Counted from the stretch's first letter, positions 10,227 through 20,666 are shown. The stretch is DNA of 64,000 bases from Flavobacterium antarcticum DSM 19726 (GCF_000419685.1 NZ_ATTM01000005.1:124001-188000); one strand, 5' to 3'. Numbers and translations: made by a program. Notes: generated by a model from the sequence alone, not told the origin.

Positions 10227-10855
10227 TGGAAGTAAAAGTTTTAAATATCACAGGAAAAGAAACTGGCAGATCGATTACTCTTTCTGATTCAGTATTCGCA
10301 ATTGAGCCAAATAATCACGCAGTCTATCTTGATGTTAAGCAATATCTTGCTAATCAAAGACAAGGTACTCACAAAGCTAAGGAAAGAGCCGAAGTTAAAG
10401 GAAGTACTCGTAAGATTAAAAAGCAAAAAGGAACAGGAACAGCTAGAGCTGGTAGTATTAAAAACCCTTTGTTTAAAGGTGGAGGAACAATTTTCGGACC
10501 ACGTCCACGTAGTTATTCATTCAAATTGAATAAACAAGTGAAACGTTTAGCTCGTAAATCAGCTTTCTCAATCAAAGCAAAAGAGTCTAATATTATCGTT
10601 CTAGAAGATTTCAATTTTGAAACTCCAAACACTAAAAATTTCATCAATGTTTTGAAAGCTTTAGGGTTAGAGAATAAAAAATCGTTATTTGTAGTGGGTG
10701 ATTCAAATAAAAATGTATATTTGTCCTCACGCAATTTAAAAACTTCTAGCGTTGTAAGTCACTTAGAATTAAGTACTTACGCTATTTTGAACACTAACAA
10801 TCTTATATTGTTAGAAGGTTCTTTAGAAGGAATTGAAGAAAATTTAAGTAAATAA
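10226..10855 (+). CDS. rplD: 50S ribosomal protein L4
   Basis: 209 residues, with the basic loop (about 40-100) KKQKGTGTARAGSIKNPLFKG that lines the peptide exit tunnel. It overlaps rplC by one base. In E. coli L4 represses its own operon; whether that holds here is unknown, but the structured gap before rplC is where such control would act. Confidence 0.98.
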   Translation: MEVKVLNITGKETGRSITLSDSVFAIEPNNHAVYLDVKQYLANQRQGTHKAKERAEVKGSTRKIKKQKGTGTARAGSIKNPLFKGGGTIFGPRPRSYSFKLNKQVKRLARKSAFSIKAKESNIIVLEDFNFETPNTKNFINVLKALGLENKKSLFVVGDSNKNVYLSSRNLKTSSVVSHLELSTYAILNTNNLILLEGSLEGIEENLSK

Positions 10856-10862
10856 TAGGAAT

Positions 10863-11153
10863 ATGAGCATCATAATGAAGCCTATAGTAACTGAAAAAGT
10901 AACCAAAGAAAGTGAAGTTTCTAACCGTTTCGGATTCGTTGTAGATAAAAAAGCAAACAAAGTACAAATTAAGAAAGCTGTTGAAGCTGCTTATGGAGTA
11001 ACTGTAGTTTCAGTTAATACAATGAACGTACGTCCAGATAGAACTACTAAATACACAAAAAGTGGTTTAATCAGTGGAAAAACCAACGCTTATAAAAAAG
11101 CAATGGTTCAAGTAAAAGAAGGAGAAACAATTGATTTTTACAACAATATCTAA
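10863..11153 (+). CDS. rplW: 50S ribosomal protein L23
   Basis: 96 residues, the usual L23 fold with KPIVTEKVT at the start and VNTMNVRPDRT in the middle. It lies at the tunnel exit and docks trigger factor and SRP. It follows rplD after 7 bases and precedes rplB by 6. Confidence 0.97.
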   Translation: MSIIMKPIVTEKVTKESEVSNRFGFVVDKKANKVQIKKAVEAAYGVTVVSVNTMNVRPDRTTKYTKSGLISGKTNAYKKAMVQVKEGETIDFYNNI

Positions 11154-11159
11154 GATAAA

Positions 11160-11984
11160 ATGTCAGTAAGAAAATTAAAACCTATTACCCCGGGTCAGCG
11201 ATTTAGAGTTGTGAATGGTTTTGACGCCATTACAACTGATAAGCCGGAGCGCTCATTGATAGCACCGATAAAAAACTCAGGAGGTAGAAATAGTCAAGGA
11301 AAAATGACCATGCGTTATGTCGGCGGTGGTCACAAGCAAAGATATCGTATCATTGATTTCAAACGTACTAAAGATGGAATTCCAGCTAAAGTACAGTCGA
11401 TTGAATATGACCCGAATCGTACAGCTTTTATTGCTTTATTAGCTTATGCTGATGGAGAAAAAACCTATATTATCGCACAAAATGGATTGCAAGTGGGTCA
11501 GAAATTAGTTTCTGGTGCAGATGCTTCTCCGGAAATCGGTAATACCCTTCCATTAAGTAAAATTCCACTTGGAACAGTAATTTCATGTATTGAATTGCGT
11601 CCAGGTCAAGGAGCAACTATTGCTCGTTCAGCAGGAACTTTTGCTCAATTAATGGCAAGAGACGGAAAATATGCAACAATTAAAATGCCTTCTGGGGAAA
11701 CAAGATTGATCTTGTTGACTTGTTCGGCTACAATTGGAGCGGTTTCTAACTCTGATCACCAATTAATTGTATCTGGTAAAGCAGGTAGATCAAGATGGTT
11801 AGGTAGAAGACCTAGAACTAGACCAGTAGCTATGAACCCTGTCGATCACCCAATGGGTGGTGGTGAAGGTCGTTCATCAGGAGGACATCCACGTTCAAGA
11901 AACGGTATTCCTGCTAAAGGTTATAGAACTCGTTCTAAGAAAAACCCGAGTAACAAATATATTGTAGAACGTAGAAAGAAATAA
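11160..11984 (+). CDS. rplB: 50S ribosomal protein L2
   Basis: 274 residues, complete. It has the L2 hallmark [17 protein letters not shown] near residues 222-236, which holds the conserved His near the peptidyl-transferase centre, and the basic C-terminus [15 protein letters not shown]. It is needed for subunit joining. It sits inside the conserved order rplW-rplB-rpsS. Confidence 0.99.
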   Translation: MSVRKLKPITPGQRFRVVNGFDAITTDKPERSLIAPIKNSGGRNSQGKMTMRYVGGGHKQRYRIIDFKRTKDGIPAKVQSIEYDPNRTAFIALLAYADGEKTYIIAQNGLQVGQKLVSGADASPEIGNTLPLSKIPLGTVISCIELRPGQGATIARSAGTFAQLMARDGKYATIKMPSGETRLILLTCSATIGAVSNSDHQLIVSGKAGRSRWLGRRPRTRPVAMNPVDHPMGGGEGRSSGGHPRSRNGIPAKGYRTRSKKNPSNKYIVERRKK

Positions 11985-11990
11985 TAAGAT

Positions 11991-12269
11991 ATGGCACGTT
12001 CATTAAAAAAAGGACCTTTCGTTCATTACAAATTAGATAAGAAAGTTCAAGAAAATATTGAAAGCGGTAAAGGTGGAGTGGTTAAGACTTGGTCTAGAGC
12101 TTCAATGATTACCCCAGATTTTGTTGGACAAACTATCGCTGTTCACAACGGTCGTCAGTTCGTACCTGTTTACGTAACAGAAAACATGGTAGGTCACAAA
12201 TTAGGAGAATTTTCACCAACTAGATCATTTAGAGGTCACGCTGGAGCAAAAAATAAAGGTAAAAAATAA
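11991..12269 (+). CDS. rpsS: 30S ribosomal protein S19
   Basis: 92 residues, starting [19 protein letters not shown] and containing [31 protein letters not shown] text across residues 51-77. It lies in the 30S head and forms bridge contacts with the 50S subunit. Spacing is 6 bases from rplB and 8 bases to rplV. Confidence 0.98.
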   Translation: MARSLKKGPFVHYKLDKKVQENIESGKGGVVKTWSRASMITPDFVGQTIAVHNGRQFVPVYVTENMVGHKLGEFSPTRSFRGHAGAKNKGKK

Positions 12270-12277
12270 AAGAAGCA

Positions 12278-12688
12278 ATGGGAGTTCGTAAAAGAGAAAC
12301 AGCAGATGCGAGAAAAGAGGCTAATAAGTCTATTGCTTTCGCGAAATTGAATAACTGCCCTACTTCACCTAGAAAAATGCGCTTAGTTGCGGACTTGGTA
12401 AGAGGTCAGAAGGTAGAAAGAGCACTTAATATTTTAAGATTTAGTTCAAAAGAAGCTTCAAGAAAACTTGAAAAATTATTATTGTCTGCAATCAATAACT
12501 GGGAACAGAAGAATGCAGAAGGTGATGTAGCGGAAGCTGGATTAATCGTAAAAGAAATCCGTGTAGATGGTGGAATGATGTTGAAAAGACTTCGTCCAGC
12601 TCCACAAGGAAGAGCACACAGAATTAGAAAACGTTCTAATCACGTTACAATCGTGTTAGGACAATTAGATAACACACAAGCTAAATAA
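12278..12688 (+). CDS. rplV: 50S ribosomal protein L22
   Basis: 136 residues. It keeps the S-P-R-K-M-R-L-V segment and the tunnel-wall hairpin near [21 protein letters not shown] short lysine-rich N-terminal extension ([18 protein letters not shown]) is present. It lines the exit tunnel and is a macrolide-contact protein; no hairpin deletion is seen. Confidence 0.97.
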   Translation: MGVRKRETADARKEANKSIAFAKLNNCPTSPRKMRLVADLVRGQKVERALNILRFSSKEASRKLEKLLLSAINNWEQKNAEGDVAEAGLIVKEIRVDGGMMLKRLRPAPQGRAHRIRKRSNHVTIVLGQLDNTQAK

Positions 12689-12694
12689 TTTAAG

Positions 12695-13459
12695 ATGGGA
12701 CAAAAGACAAATCCAATTGGAAACAGACTTGGGATCATCAGAGGATGGGATTCAAACTGGTATGGTGGAAATGACTACGGTGATAAATTAGCCGAAGATT
12801 ATAAAATCAGAAAGTATATCCATGCTCGTTTATCAAAAGCTAGTGTATCAAAAGTAATCATCGAGAGAACTTTAAAACTTGTAACCGTTACTATCACTAC
12901 TGCTAGACCTGGTATCATTATCGGAAAAGGTGGACAAGAGGTAGACAAGTTAAAAGAAGAACTTAAGAAAGTTACTGACAAAGAGGTTCAAATCAACATC
13001 TTTGAAATCAAAAGACCTGAGTTAGATGCTTATCTAGTTGCGACTAGCATCGCTCGTCAAATCGAAAGCCGTATTTCTTACAGACGTGCAATCAAAATGG
13101 CTATTGCTGCTTCTATGCGTATGAACGCTGAAGGTATCAAAGTTTTGATTTCAGGTCGTTTGAATGGTGCTGAGATGGCACGTTCTGAAGGATTCAAAGA
13201 AGGTAGAATTCCTCTATCAACTTTCAGAGCGGATATCGATTATGCTCTTGCTGAAGCTCATACTACTTATGGTAGAATGGGAATTAAAGTATGGATCATG
13301 AAAGGTGAAGTGTACGGAAAAAGAGATCTATCTCCATTAGTGGGAATGGATAAAAAACAATCCGGTGGTGGAACTGGTGGCGGTAGAGGTGGAGATTCCA
13401 GAGGTGGAAAATCTAACTTTAACAAAGGCGGTAAACCAGACGCTCGTAAAAGAAAGTAA
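12695..13459 (+). CDS. rpsC: 30S ribosomal protein S3
   Basis: 254 residues. A type II KH domain with [18 protein letters not shown] (about 73-90) is followed by the S3 C-terminal domain. A Gly/Arg/Lys-rich tail after about residue 220 is longer than in E. coli. S3 forms the mRNA entry site with S4 and S5. It is followed by rplP after 19 bases. Confidence 0.98.
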   Translation: MGQKTNPIGNRLGIIRGWDSNWYGGNDYGDKLAEDYKIRKYIHARLSKASVSKVIIERTLKLVTVTITTARPGIIIGKGGQEVDKLKEELKKVTDKEVQINIFEIKRPELDAYLVATSIARQIESRISYRRAIKMAIAASMRMNAEGIKVLISGRLNGAEMARSEGFKEGRIPLSTFRADIDYALAEAHTTYGRMGIKVWIMKGEVYGKRDLSPLVGMDKKQSGGGTGGGRGGDSRGGKSNFNKGGKPDARKRK

Positions 13460-13478
13460 TTTTATAAATTAAAGAAAA

Positions 13479-13904
13479 ATGTTACAGCCTAAAAGAACAA
13501 AATACCGTAAGGTACAAAAAGGTAAGATGAAAGGGAACTCTAATAGAGGTCATGAACTTTCTAATGGAATGTTTGGAATTAAATCGGTACACGAAGATGG
13601 ATGTTTCCTTACTTCTCGTCAAATCGAAGCAGCTCGTATTGCAGCTACTCGTTACATGAAAAGAGAGGGCCAACTGTGGATCAAAATATTTCCAGACAAA
13701 CCTATCACTAAGAAGCCTTTAGAGGTACGTATGGGTAAAGGAAAAGGAGCCGTAGAATATTGGGCTGCTGTTGTTAAACCAGGAAGAATTATGTTTGAAG
13801 TTGGAGGAGTACCTTTGTCAGTAGCTAAAGAGGCGTTACGTCTTGCAGCTCAAAAGCTTCCAGTAAAAACTAAATTTGTCATCGCTAGAGATTTCGAAGC
13901 ATAA
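13479..13904 (+). CDS. rplP: 50S ribosomal protein L16
   Basis: 141 residues, with the expected [18 protein letters not shown] start and the [19 protein letters not shown] loop near the A-site tRNA elbow. It stands in the conserved order rpsC-rplP-rpmC. Confidence 0.98.
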   Translation: MLQPKRTKYRKVQKGKMKGNSNRGHELSNGMFGIKSVHEDGCFLTSRQIEAARIAATRYMKREGQLWIKIFPDKPITKKPLEVRMGKGKGAVEYWAAVVKPGRIMFEVGGVPLSVAKEALRLAAQKLPVKTKFVIARDFEA

Positions 13905-13915
13905 TACATATAATT

Positions 13916-14107
13916 ATGAAACAATCAGAAATAAAAAATCTTTCGGTAACGGAATTACAGGAGAAGTTGATCCAATCTAAAAAAGCATATGCTGATTTAA
14001 AAATGGCTCACGCTATTTCTCCAATTGAAAATCCACTTCAAATTAGAGGTGCAAGACGTACTGTTGCGAGATTTGCAACTGAACTAACTAAAAGAGAGTT
14101 ACAATAA
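13916..14107 (+). CDS. rpmC: 50S ribosomal protein L29
   Basis: 63 residues, two-helix L29 (MKQSEIKNLSVTELQEKL at the start). It sits at the tunnel exit next to L23. It is eleven bases from rplP and followed by rpsQ after 17 bases. Confidence 0.96.
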   Translation: MKQSEIKNLSVTELQEKLIQSKKAYADLKMAHAISPIENPLQIRGARRTVARFATELTKRELQ

Positions 14108-14124
14108 CTGTAGTCTGCTGAAAG

Positions 14125-14385
14125 ATGGAAGAAAAAAGAAATTTAAGAAAAGAGAGAGTTGGTGTTGTTACTTCTAATAAAATGGACAAGTCTATTGTTA
14201 TTGCTGAAGTAAGAAAAGTAAAACACCCATTATACGGTAAGTTCGTGTTGAAAACTAAAAAGTATCATGCACACGACGAAACAAACGACTGTAACATTGG
14301 CGATACGGTAAGGATTAGCGAAACGCGTCCTTTAAGTAAAACGAAATGTTGGAGGTTAGTTGAAATCTTAGAAAGAGCTAAATAA
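14125..14385 (+). CDS. rpsQ: 30S ribosomal protein S17
   Basis: 86 residues, an OB-fold primary 16S rRNA binder, with [19 protein letters not shown] and the [16 protein letters not shown] segment. Only two bases separate its stop from the ATG of rplN. Confidence 0.97.
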   Translation: MEEKRNLRKERVGVVTSNKMDKSIVIAEVRKVKHPLYGKFVLKTKKYHAHDETNDCNIGDTVRISETRPLSKTKCWRLVEILERAK

Positions 14386-14387
14386 TT

Positions 14388-14756
14388 ATGGTACAACAAG
14401 AATCAAGACTAAAAGTAGCAGATAACACAGGAGCTAAAGAAGTTTTAACTATCCGTGTTTTAGGAGGTACCAAAAGAAGGTATGCCTCTGTTGGTGACAA
14501 GATTGTAGTATCTATAAAAGATACATCTCCTAACGGAAGCGTTAAAAAAGGAGCTGTATCAACTGCAGTAGTGGTACGTACCAAAAAAGAAGTGAGAAGA
14601 GCTGATGGTTCTTATATCCGATTTGACGACAATGCATGTGTTCTTTTGAATGCAGCTGGTGAGATGAGAGGAACTCGTGTTTTTGGTCCAGTAGCAAGAG
14701 AACTTCGTGAAAAACAATTCATGAAGATTGTATCATTAGCACCAGAAGTGCTTTAA
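14388..14756 (+). CDS. rplN: 50S ribosomal protein L14
   Basis: 122 residues, full length, with [18 protein letters not shown] and [12 protein letters not shown]. It lies at the subunit interface and forms inter-subunit bridges; it is also the docking site of RsfS. This is the first gene of the spc-type segment, but no promoter is seen here because it follows rpsQ by two bases. Confidence 0.98.
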   Translation: MVQQESRLKVADNTGAKEVLTIRVLGGTKRRYASVGDKIVVSIKDTSPNGSVKKGAVSTAVVVRTKKEVRRADGSYIRFDDNACVLLNAAGEMRGTRVFGPVARELREKQFMKIVSLAPEVL

Positions 14757-14767
14757 TTATTTGTAAG

Positions 14768-15082
14768 ATGATAAAGCTAAAAATAAAATCAGGAGATACT
14801 GTTAGAGTTATTGCTGGAGACCATAAAGGTGCTGAAGGTAAAGTTGTAAAAGTAGATCGTGAAAAGAACAAAGCGATTGTTGAAGGTGTAAACATGGTTA
14901 GTAAACATACTAAACCAAGTGCAAAAAGCCCTCAAGGTGGAATCGTTAAGAAGGAAGCTCCAATCCAAATCTCAAACATCGCTTTAGTAGATACTAAAAC
15001 GAAAGAAACTACGAAAGTAGGTATGAGAATTGAAGGAGATAAGAAAGTAAGATTTTCAAAAAAATCTAATCAAGTACTATAG
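14768..15082 (+). CDS. rplX: 50S ribosomal protein L24
   Basis: 104 residues with the KOW motif at the N-terminus ([20 protein letters not shown]). It starts 50S assembly near the tunnel exit. Its stop codon (15080-15082) directly touches the rplE start region. Confidence 0.97.
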   Translation: MIKLKIKSGDTVRVIAGDHKGAEGKVVKVDREKNKAIVEGVNMVSKHTKPSAKSPQGGIVKKEAPIQISNIALVDTKTKETTKVGMRIEGDKKVRFSKKSNQVL

Positions 15083-15084
15083 TG

Positions 15085-15636
15085 ATGGCATATACACCTA
15101 GACTAAAAGAAGAATATAAGGGTAGAGTTATCTCTGCTCTTAAGGAAGAATTCGGTTACACAAACGTAATGCAAGTTCCAAAACTTACAAAAATCGTTTT
15201 GAGTAAAGGAGTTGGAGCAGCAGTATCAGATAAGAAATTAATTGATTATGCTGTTGAAGAGTTGACTAAAATTACAGGTCAAAAAGCAGTTTCTACAATC
15301 TCAAAGAAAGATGTTGCGTCTTTTAAATTGAGAAAAGGAATGCCTATTGGAGCAAAAGTTACTTTACGTGGAGAGAGAATGTATGAGTTTTTAGATAGAC
15401 TTGTTACTTCAGCTTTACCGCGTGTACGTGATTTCGGTGGTATCAAAGCTACTGGATTTGACGGAAGGGGTAATTATAACCTTGGAGTTTTAGAGCAAAT
15501 TATTTTCCCAGAGATTGATATTGACAAAGTAAACAAAATTTCAGGAATGGATATTACTTTCGTTACTTCTGCAGCGACAGATAAAGAAGCGAAATCATTA
15601 TTGACTGAACTAGGATTACCTTTTAAAAAGAATTAA
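15085..15636 (+). CDS. rplE: 50S ribosomal protein L5
   Basis: 183 residues from the ATG at 15085. A GTG at 15082 is in frame directly upstream and shares its first base with the rplX stop, but it would only add one Met before [11 protein letters not shown], so the ATG is preferred. L5 binds 5S rRNA and contacts the P-site tRNA. Motifs include the [18 protein letters not shown] region. Confidence 0.97.
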   Translation: MAYTPRLKEEYKGRVISALKEEFGYTNVMQVPKLTKIVLSKGVGAAVSDKKLIDYAVEELTKITGQKAVSTISKKDVASFKLRKGMPIGAKVTLRGERMYEFLDRLVTSALPRVRDFGGIKATGFDGRGNYNLGVLEQIIFPEIDIDKVNKISGMDITFVTSAATDKEAKSLLTELGLPFKKN

Positions 15637-15639
15637 GAC

Positions 15640-15909
15640 ATGGCTAAAGAATCAATGAAAGCCCGTGAGGTGAAAAGAGAAAAAACGGTAGCAAAGTATG
15701 CTGAGAAAAGAAAAGCTTTGAAAGAAGCTGGAGATTTTGAAGGTTTACAAAAATTACCGAAAAATGCTTCGCCAGTTCGTATGCACAACCGTTGCAAAAT
15801 TACAGGTAGACCAAGAGGTTATATGCGTCAGTTTGGTGTTTCTCGAGTTACATTTCGTGAAATGGCCAATAACGGGTTGATCCCAGGTGTGAAAAAAGCA
15901 AGTTGGTAA
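15640..15909 (+). CDS. rpsN: 30S ribosomal protein S14
   Basis: 89 residues. It is the longer S14 form; the C-x2-C...C-x2-C zinc knuckle of the short form is absent, with only one Cys near [19 protein letters not shown]. It starts three bases after rplE. Downstream is an unusual 159-bp structured gap before rpsH. Confidence 0.97.
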   Translation: MAKESMKAREVKREKTVAKYAEKRKALKEAGDFEGLQKLPKNASPVRMHNRCKITGRPRGYMRQFGVSRVTFREMANNGLIPGVKKASW

Positions 15910-15926
15910 AAAAATCAATAAGCATT

Positions 15927-16040
15927 TTGATAATTCAACAGATAGTTGTAAGTTTGCCGGCTTTTAGTCGCGAACTCACAACTGTCTGTTCGTTATAAAT
16001 AAGAGTTTTAATGGTTTCAGGTTCTTCCGGATGGTCCGGA
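15927..16040 (+). promoter_or_regulatory. internal promoter and structured leader between rpsN and rpsH
   Basis: TTG at 15927-15929, a 19-base spacer and TAAGTTTG at 15949-15956 form a textbook Bacteroidota promoter inside the spc block. A 17-bp inverted repeat (15938-15954 with 15973-15989; 15 Watson-Crick pairs, one G-T, one mismatch) overlaps the -7 element. A second small hairpin, TCCGGA-TGG-TCCGGA, lies at 16026-16040, just before rpsH at 16069. The first can act as an operator-like dyad or as a stem in read-through RNA; the second will be in every rpsH leader. Candidate site for feedback by a ribosomal protein, by inference only. Confidence 0.6.
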
Positions 16041-16068
16041 CGAATACCAAAATCGCAATTTAATACAT

Positions 16069-16467
16069 ATGTATACAGATCCTATTGCGGATTATTTGAC
16101 AAGAGTACGAAACGCTGTGGCTGCAAACCACAAAGTCGTTGAGATTCCTGCATCTAATCTGAAAAAAGAGATAACAAAGATCTTATTTGATCAAGGTTAT
16201 ATCTTAAGTTACAAATTTGAAGATAATGCCGTTCAAGGCAGTATCAAAATCGCTTTAAAGTACGATAAAGAGACTAAAGAAGCGGTTATCAAAGATATCC
16301 AAAGAATTAGTAAACCAGGTTTACGTAAGTATGCAGGTGCTTCTAAGTTGCCAAGGATCCTTAATGGTCTTGGTATTGCTATTGTTTCTACATCAAAAGG
16401 TTTGATGACTGGAAAGCAAGCTAAACAATTAAATATTGGTGGCGAAGTAATTTGTTACGTATACTAA
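16069..16467 (+). CDS. rpsH: 30S ribosomal protein S8
   Basis: 132 residues, complete, with the S8 motif [20 protein letters not shown] at the C-terminus that binds 16S helix 21. In E. coli S8 is the translational repressor of the spc operon, which makes the structured, promoter-bearing gap directly before this gene noteworthy. The ATG at 16069 is followed by [15 protein letters not shown], the usual start. Confidence 0.98.
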   Translation: MYTDPIADYLTRVRNAVAANHKVVEIPASNLKKEITKILFDQGYILSYKFEDNAVQGSIKIALKYDKETKEAVIKDIQRISKPGLRKYAGASKLPRILNGLGIAIVSTSKGLMTGKQAKQLNIGGEVICYVY

Positions 16468-16480
16468 AAAAACTAAAGAG

Positions 16481-17023
16481 ATGTCAAGAATAGGAAAAAG
16501 TCCCGTTGTAATCGCTGAAGGAGTAACTGTAACAGTTGCTGACGGAATGATTACCGTAAAAGGAAAATTAGGACAGCTTACACAAGAGTTTTCGGATGTA
16601 ACTGTTAAGGTTGAAGAAGGTCAAGTGATAGTTGAAAGACAATCAGATCACAAAGATCATAGAGCAAAACACGGATTGTACAGATCATTAGTCAATAATA
16701 TGATTATTGGTGTATCGGAAGGTTTTACTAAATCTTTAGAATTAGTTGGAGTAGGTTACAGAGCGTCTAATCAAGGTCAAAAACTTGATTTAGCTTTAGG
16801 ATTTTCTCACAACATCGTTTTGATGGTAGCTGAAGAGGTTACTTTAGAAACTATTTCTGAGAAAGGTAAAAACCCAATTGTAAAGCTAACTTCTCATGAT
16901 AAGCAATTATTAGGAGCAATTGCTGCAAAAATTAGAGGTTTCCGTAAACCAGAACCTTACAAAGGTAAAGGTGTGAAATTCGTAGGTGAAGTATTAAGAA
17001 GAAAAGCAGGTAAATCCGCTTAA
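16481..17023 (+). CDS. rplF: 50S ribosomal protein L6
   Basis: 180 residues, two repeated L6 domains, with MSRIGKSPVVIAEGV and the C-terminal EPYKGKGVKFVGEVLRRKAGK. It binds near the sarcin-ricin loop. It follows rpsH by 13 bases. Confidence 0.98.
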   Translation: MSRIGKSPVVIAEGVTVTVADGMITVKGKLGQLTQEFSDVTVKVEEGQVIVERQSDHKDHRAKHGLYRSLVNNMIIGVSEGFTKSLELVGVGYRASNQGQKLDLALGFSHNIVLMVAEEVTLETISEKGKNPIVKLTSHDKQLLGAIAAKIRGFRKPEPYKGKGVKFVGEVLRRKAGKSA

Positions 17024-17035
17024 AAACATAAGATT

Positions 17036-17386
17036 ATGTCATTAACAAAATCTGATAGAAGACAGAGAATTAAATTCAGAATTAGAAAGATTGTAAGCGG
17101 TACTACTGCAAGACCTAGACTTTCTGTATTCAGAAGTAACAAAGAAATTTACGCTCAATTAATTGATGATGTAACTGGAAAAACTTTGTTAGCTGCATCT
17201 TCAAGAGAAAAAGGAGTAAATAAAGGTACAAACGTTGAAATCGCTTCAGCTGTTGGAAAACTTATCGCAGAAAAAGCTGTTGCAGCTGGTGTTGATACAG
17301 TAGTTTTCGATAGAGGAGGTTATTTATACCACGGACGTATCCAATCATTAGCAGAAGGCGCTAGAGCCGCTGGACTTAAATTCTAA
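17036..17386 (+). CDS. rplR: 50S ribosomal protein L18
   Basis: 116 residues, a 5S rRNA binder, with [18 protein letters not shown] and the [20 protein letters not shown] segment. Spacing is 12 bases from rplF and 6 bases to rpsE. Confidence 0.97.
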   Translation: MSLTKSDRRQRIKFRIRKIVSGTTARPRLSVFRSNKEIYAQLIDDVTGKTLLAASSREKGVNKGTNVEIASAVGKLIAEKAVAAGVDTVVFDRGGYLYHGRIQSLAEGARAAGLKF

Positions 17387-17392
17387 TATAGT

Positions 17393-17914
17393 ATGTCTAA
17401 TTATAAAAATGTAGAATTGGTAAAACCTAGCGGACTTGAATTGAAGGATCGTTTGGTTAGTGTAAATCGTGTTACTAAGGTTACAAAGGGTGGTAGAGCT
17501 TTCGGTTTTTCTGCTATTGTAGTTGTAGGTGATGAAAGCGGTGTAGTAGGTCATGGTTTAGGTAAGTCTAAAGATGTTTCTGAAGCAATTGCGAAAGCAG
17601 TAGAAGATGCAAAGAAAAACCTTGTGAGAATTCCTCTAAACGGACATTCTATTCCTCACGAACAAAAAGGTAAATTTAGTGGAGCTCGTGTGAACCTTAT
17701 TCCTGCATCGCATGGTACAGGAGTTATTGCTGGTGGATCTGTTCGTGCAGTTCTTGAATCAGTAGGTATTCATGATATTTTATCTAAATCTCAAGGATCA
17801 TCAAATCCTCATAACGTAGTGAAAGCAACTTTTGATGCTTTATTACAAATGAGAAGTGCTTATACTGTTGCAAAACAAAGAGGCGTTTCTTTAGAAAAAG
17901 TTTTTAAAGGTTAA
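17393..17914 (+). CDS. rpsE: 30S ribosomal protein S5
   Basis: 173 residues. It has the double-stranded RNA-binding N-domain ([20 protein letters not shown]) and the S5 C-domain with [19 protein letters not shown]. It contributes to fidelity and mRNA unwinding at the entry site. Confidence 0.98.
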   Translation: MSNYKNVELVKPSGLELKDRLVSVNRVTKVTKGGRAFGFSAIVVVGDESGVVGHGLGKSKDVSEAIAKAVEDAKKNLVRIPLNGHSIPHEQKGKFSGARVNLIPASHGTGVIAGGSVRAVLESVGIHDILSKSQGSSNPHNVVKATFDALLQMRSAYTVAKQRGVSLEKVFKG

Positions 17915-17926
17915 TTCAAGGAAATT

Positions 17927-18109
17927 ATGGCGAAGTTATTAGTAAAACAAGTTCGAAGTCAAATCAACTGTCCACTTACTCAAAAAAGAGGATTAGAGGC
18001 TTTAGGACTTCGTAAAATGGGACAAGTTGTAGAGCACGATTCAAATCCTGCTATCCTTGGTATGATAAATAAAGTTAAACACTTAGTTTCTGTAACAGAA
18101 GCTAAATAA
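17927..18109 (+). CDS. rpmD: 50S ribosomal protein L30
   Basis: 60 residues, short bacterial form, with a [19 protein letters not shown] core. It lies between rpsE and rplO in the conserved order. Confidence 0.96.
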   Translation: MAKLLVKQVRSQINCPLTQKRGLEALGLRKMGQVVEHDSNPAILGMINKVKHLVSVTEAK

Positions 18110-18121
18110 CAAAAAATAGTT

Positions 18122-18574
18122 ATGAATTTAAGTAACTTACAACCAGCGGAAGGTTCAACACACAATCAAAATAAAAGATTAGGTAGAGGAGAAGGTTCTG
18201 GAAAAGGTGGTACTTCTGCAAGAGGACACAAAGGAGCAAAATCTCGTTCTGGTTATTCTAAAAAGATTGGTTTTGAAGGAGGGCAAATGCCACTTCAAAG
18301 ACGTGTGCCTAAGTTTGGTTTTACAAACATCAATCGTAAAGACTACGAAGGTGTTAATCTTGATACACTTCAAATGATGGTGGACAATGGTTCGATAACA
18401 GACACAGTTGATATGACTACGTTTGTTTCTAACCGTTTAGCTAGAAAAAATGAAATTGTTAAGATTTTAGGAAGAGGAGAGTTGACTGCTAAAATAAAAG
18501 TAACTGCTCACAAATTTACTGCTACTGCAAAAGCGGCTATTGAAGCTGCAGGTGGTGAAGCTGTAACATTATAA
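18122..18574 (+). CDS. rplO: 50S ribosomal protein L15
   Basis: 150 residues, with the glycine-rich basic N-terminus (KRLGRGEGSGKGGTSARG) that threads into 23S rRNA and the FEGGQMPLQRRVPKFGF motif. It is followed by secY after 13 bases. Confidence 0.98.
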   Translation: MNLSNLQPAEGSTHNQNKRLGRGEGSGKGGTSARGHKGAKSRSGYSKKIGFEGGQMPLQRRVPKFGFTNINRKDYEGVNLDTLQMMVDNGSITDTVDMTTFVSNRLARKNEIVKILGRGELTAKIKVTAHKFTATAKAAIEAAGGEAVTL

Positions 18575-18587
18575 TTTTTTTAGCAAT

Positions 18588-19937
18588 ATGAAGAAATTTT
18601 TAGAATCAATTGGTAATGTTTGGAAAATCGAGGAACTGAAAAATAGAATCCTTATTACATTAGGACTGCTTATCGTTTATCGTTTTGGAGCACATGTAAC
18701 TCTTCCAGGTGTTGATGCAACACAATTAGCTAACTTATCCGGACAAACAGACAGTGGAATTGGATCAATTCTTGACATGTTTACGGGTGGAGCTTTTTCA
18801 AAAGCGTCAGTATTTGCATTGGGTATCATGCCTTACATTTCTGCCTCTATTGTAGTGCAATTGATGGGAATGGCAGTTCCTTATTTGCAAAAACTACAAA
18901 AAGACGGTGAAAGTGGAAGAACAAAAATCAACCAAATCACACGATGGTTGACAATCGGAATTACTTTAGTTCAAGCGCCAGGTTATATCTATAACTTGTA
19001 CAGAACAATTCCAAATGCAATTATCGCTTCGTCAAATCCTGAATTGATTTCTCAATTTTCATTCTTATTTTCTTCTGTGGCAATATTAGTTACAGGAACC
19101 ATATTTGCAATGTGGTTGGGTGAAAAAATTACTGATAAAGGTATCGGAAACGGTATTTCTCTATTGATCATGGTAGGAATTATTGCACGTTTGCCACAAG
19201 CATTCATTCAAGAGTTCACTTCTACGATTACGAACAATAAAGGAGGACCAATGTTATTGGTTATTGAAGTAATTATCTGGTTATTAGTAATTGTAGCTTG
19301 TATACTTTTAGTGATGGCTGTGAGAAAAATTCCAGTACAATACGCAAGACGTACAGTTTCAGGAGAGTTTGAACAAGATGGTAACCGTCAATGGATTCCG
19401 TTAAAATTAAATGCTTCTGGAGTAATGCCGATCATTTTTGCGCAAGCAATTATGTTTATTCCGGCTGCTGTAGCAGGTCTATCAGATTCAGATACTTCTC
19501 GTTCCATAGCTGGTGCTTTTAGTAATATGTTTGGATTTTGGTACAACCTTGTGTTTGCTACTTTAATTGTTGTATTTACTTATTTTTATACTGCAATTAC
19601 AGTTCCAACTAATAAGATGGCAGATGATTTAAAAAGAAGCGGTGGATTTATTCCAGGGATTCGTCCAGGATTAGAAACTTCTGAATTTTTAGATAAAGTA
19701 ATGTCATTGATTACGTTCCCAGGTTCTTTATTTCTTGCTTTAATCGCTGTGTTCCCGGCAATTCTTGTAAGTGTTATGGATGTACAACAATCTTGGGCAA
19801 TGTTTTTTGGTGGTACGTCATTGATTATTATGGTAGGTGTTGCTATCGATACCATCCAACAAATTAATTCGTACTTACTTAACAAACATTATGACGGTTT
19901 GATGAAAAGTGGTAAAAATAGAAAAGCAGTAGCTTAA
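18588..19937 (+). CDS. secY: protein translocase subunit SecY
   Basis: 449 residues with ten predicted membrane helices. The first is near residues 20-37 ([19 protein letters not shown]) and the last near 400-420. The plug-region text [27 protein letters not shown] and the cytoplasmic loop near [11 protein letters not shown] are typical. It forms the channel for Sec export with SecE and SecG. It ends the spc-type segment; adk and map, common after secY elsewhere, are absent and infA follows after 4 bases. Confidence 0.99.
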   Translation: MKKFLESIGNVWKIEELKNRILITLGLLIVYRFGAHVTLPGVDATQLANLSGQTDSGIGSILDMFTGGAFSKASVFALGIMPYISASIVVQLMGMAVPYLQKLQKDGESGRTKINQITRWLTIGITLVQAPGYIYNLYRTIPNAIIASSNPELISQFSFLFSSVAILVTGTIFAMWLGEKITDKGIGNGISLLIMVGIIARLPQAFIQEFTSTITNNKGGPMLLVIEVIIWLLVIVACILLVMAVRKIPVQYARRTVSGEFEQDGNRQWIPLKLNASGVMPIIFAQAIMFIPAAVAGLSDSDTSRSIAGAFSNMFGFWYNLVFATLIVVFTYFYTAITVPTNKMADDLKRSGGFIPGIRPGLETSEFLDKVMSLITFPGSLFLALIAVFPAILVSVMDVQQSWAMFFGGTSLIIMVGVAIDTIQQINSYLLNKHYDGLMKSGKNRKAVA

Positions 19938-19941
19938 TTTT

Positions 19942-20157
19942 ATGGCTAAACAATCAGCAATAGAACAAGACGGATCAATCATCGAAGCATTATCAAATGC
20001 GATGTTCCGTGTAGAATTAGAGAATGGACATATTGTAATTGCCCATATTTCAGGAAAAATGCGTATGCATTACATCAAATTATTACCTGGTGATAAAGTG
20101 AAACTGGAAATGAGTCCTTACGATTTGTCAAAAGCAAGAATTACTTATAGATATTAA
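19942..20157 (+). CDS. infA: translation initiation factor IF-1
   Basis: 71 residues, one S1-like OB fold ([41 protein letters not shown]). It blocks the A site during initiation. It lies between secY and rpmJ, the usual place in genomes lacking map here. Confidence 0.98.
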   Translation: MAKQSAIEQDGSIIEALSNAMFRVELENGHIVIAHISGKMRMHYIKLLPGDKVKLEMSPYDLSKARITYRY

Positions 20158-20162
20158 AGGAT

Positions 20163-20279
20163 ATGAAAGTTAGAGCTTCAGTAAAAAAGAGAAGTGCCGA
20201 GTGCAAGATTGTGCGACGAAAAGGCAGATTATACGTAATCAACAAAAAGAATCCTAGATTTAAACAAAGACAAGGATAA
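20163..20279 (+). CDS. rpmJ: 50S ribosomal protein L36, zinc-independent type
   Basis: 38 codons from the ATG at 20163 to the TAA at 20277-20279, beginning [15 protein letters not shown] and ending PRFKQRQG. Standard L36 has a C-C-C-H zinc site. Here only Cys14 remains; the other ligand positions hold Ser, Asn and Phe, so zinc binding is not expected. Spacing is 5 bases from infA and 3 to rpsM. Confidence 0.97.
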   Translation: MKVRASVKKRSAECKIVRRKGRLYVINKKNPRFKQRQG

Positions 20280-20282
20280 ATT

Positions 20283-20657
20283 ATGGCAAGAATAGCAGGG
20301 GTAGACATCCCGAAAAACAAAAGAGGAGTTATCGCTTTAACTTACATCTTCGGAGTAGGAAGAAGTAGAGCTATTGAGGTTTTAGAAAAAGCTCAAGTTA
20401 GCCAAGATAAAAAAGTTCAAGAATGGAATGACGACGAAATTGGAGCAATCCGTGAGGCCGTTGGATTTTACAAAATTGAAGGTGAGTTACGTTCAGAGGT
20501 TTCATTACACATTAAACGTTTAATGGATATCGGATGTTACAGAGGAATTCGTCATAGATCTGGTCTTCCATTAAGAGGACAAAGAACTAAAAACAACTCT
20601 AGAACGAGAAAAGGTAAAAGAAAAACTGTTGCGAACAAGAAAAAAGCAACTAAATAG
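20283..20657 (+). CDS. rpsM: 30S ribosomal protein S13
   Basis: 124 residues, with [19 protein letters not shown] and the C-terminal basic tail [20 protein letters not shown] that touches the P-site tRNA. First gene of the alpha-type segment. Confidence 0.98.
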   Translation: MARIAGVDIPKNKRGVIALTYIFGVGRSRAIEVLEKAQVSQDKKVQEWNDDEIGAIREAVGFYKIEGELRSEVSLHIKRLMDIGCYRGIRHRSGLPLRGQRTKNNSRTRKGKRKTVANKKKATK

Positions 20658-20666
20658 TAAGTAGAT

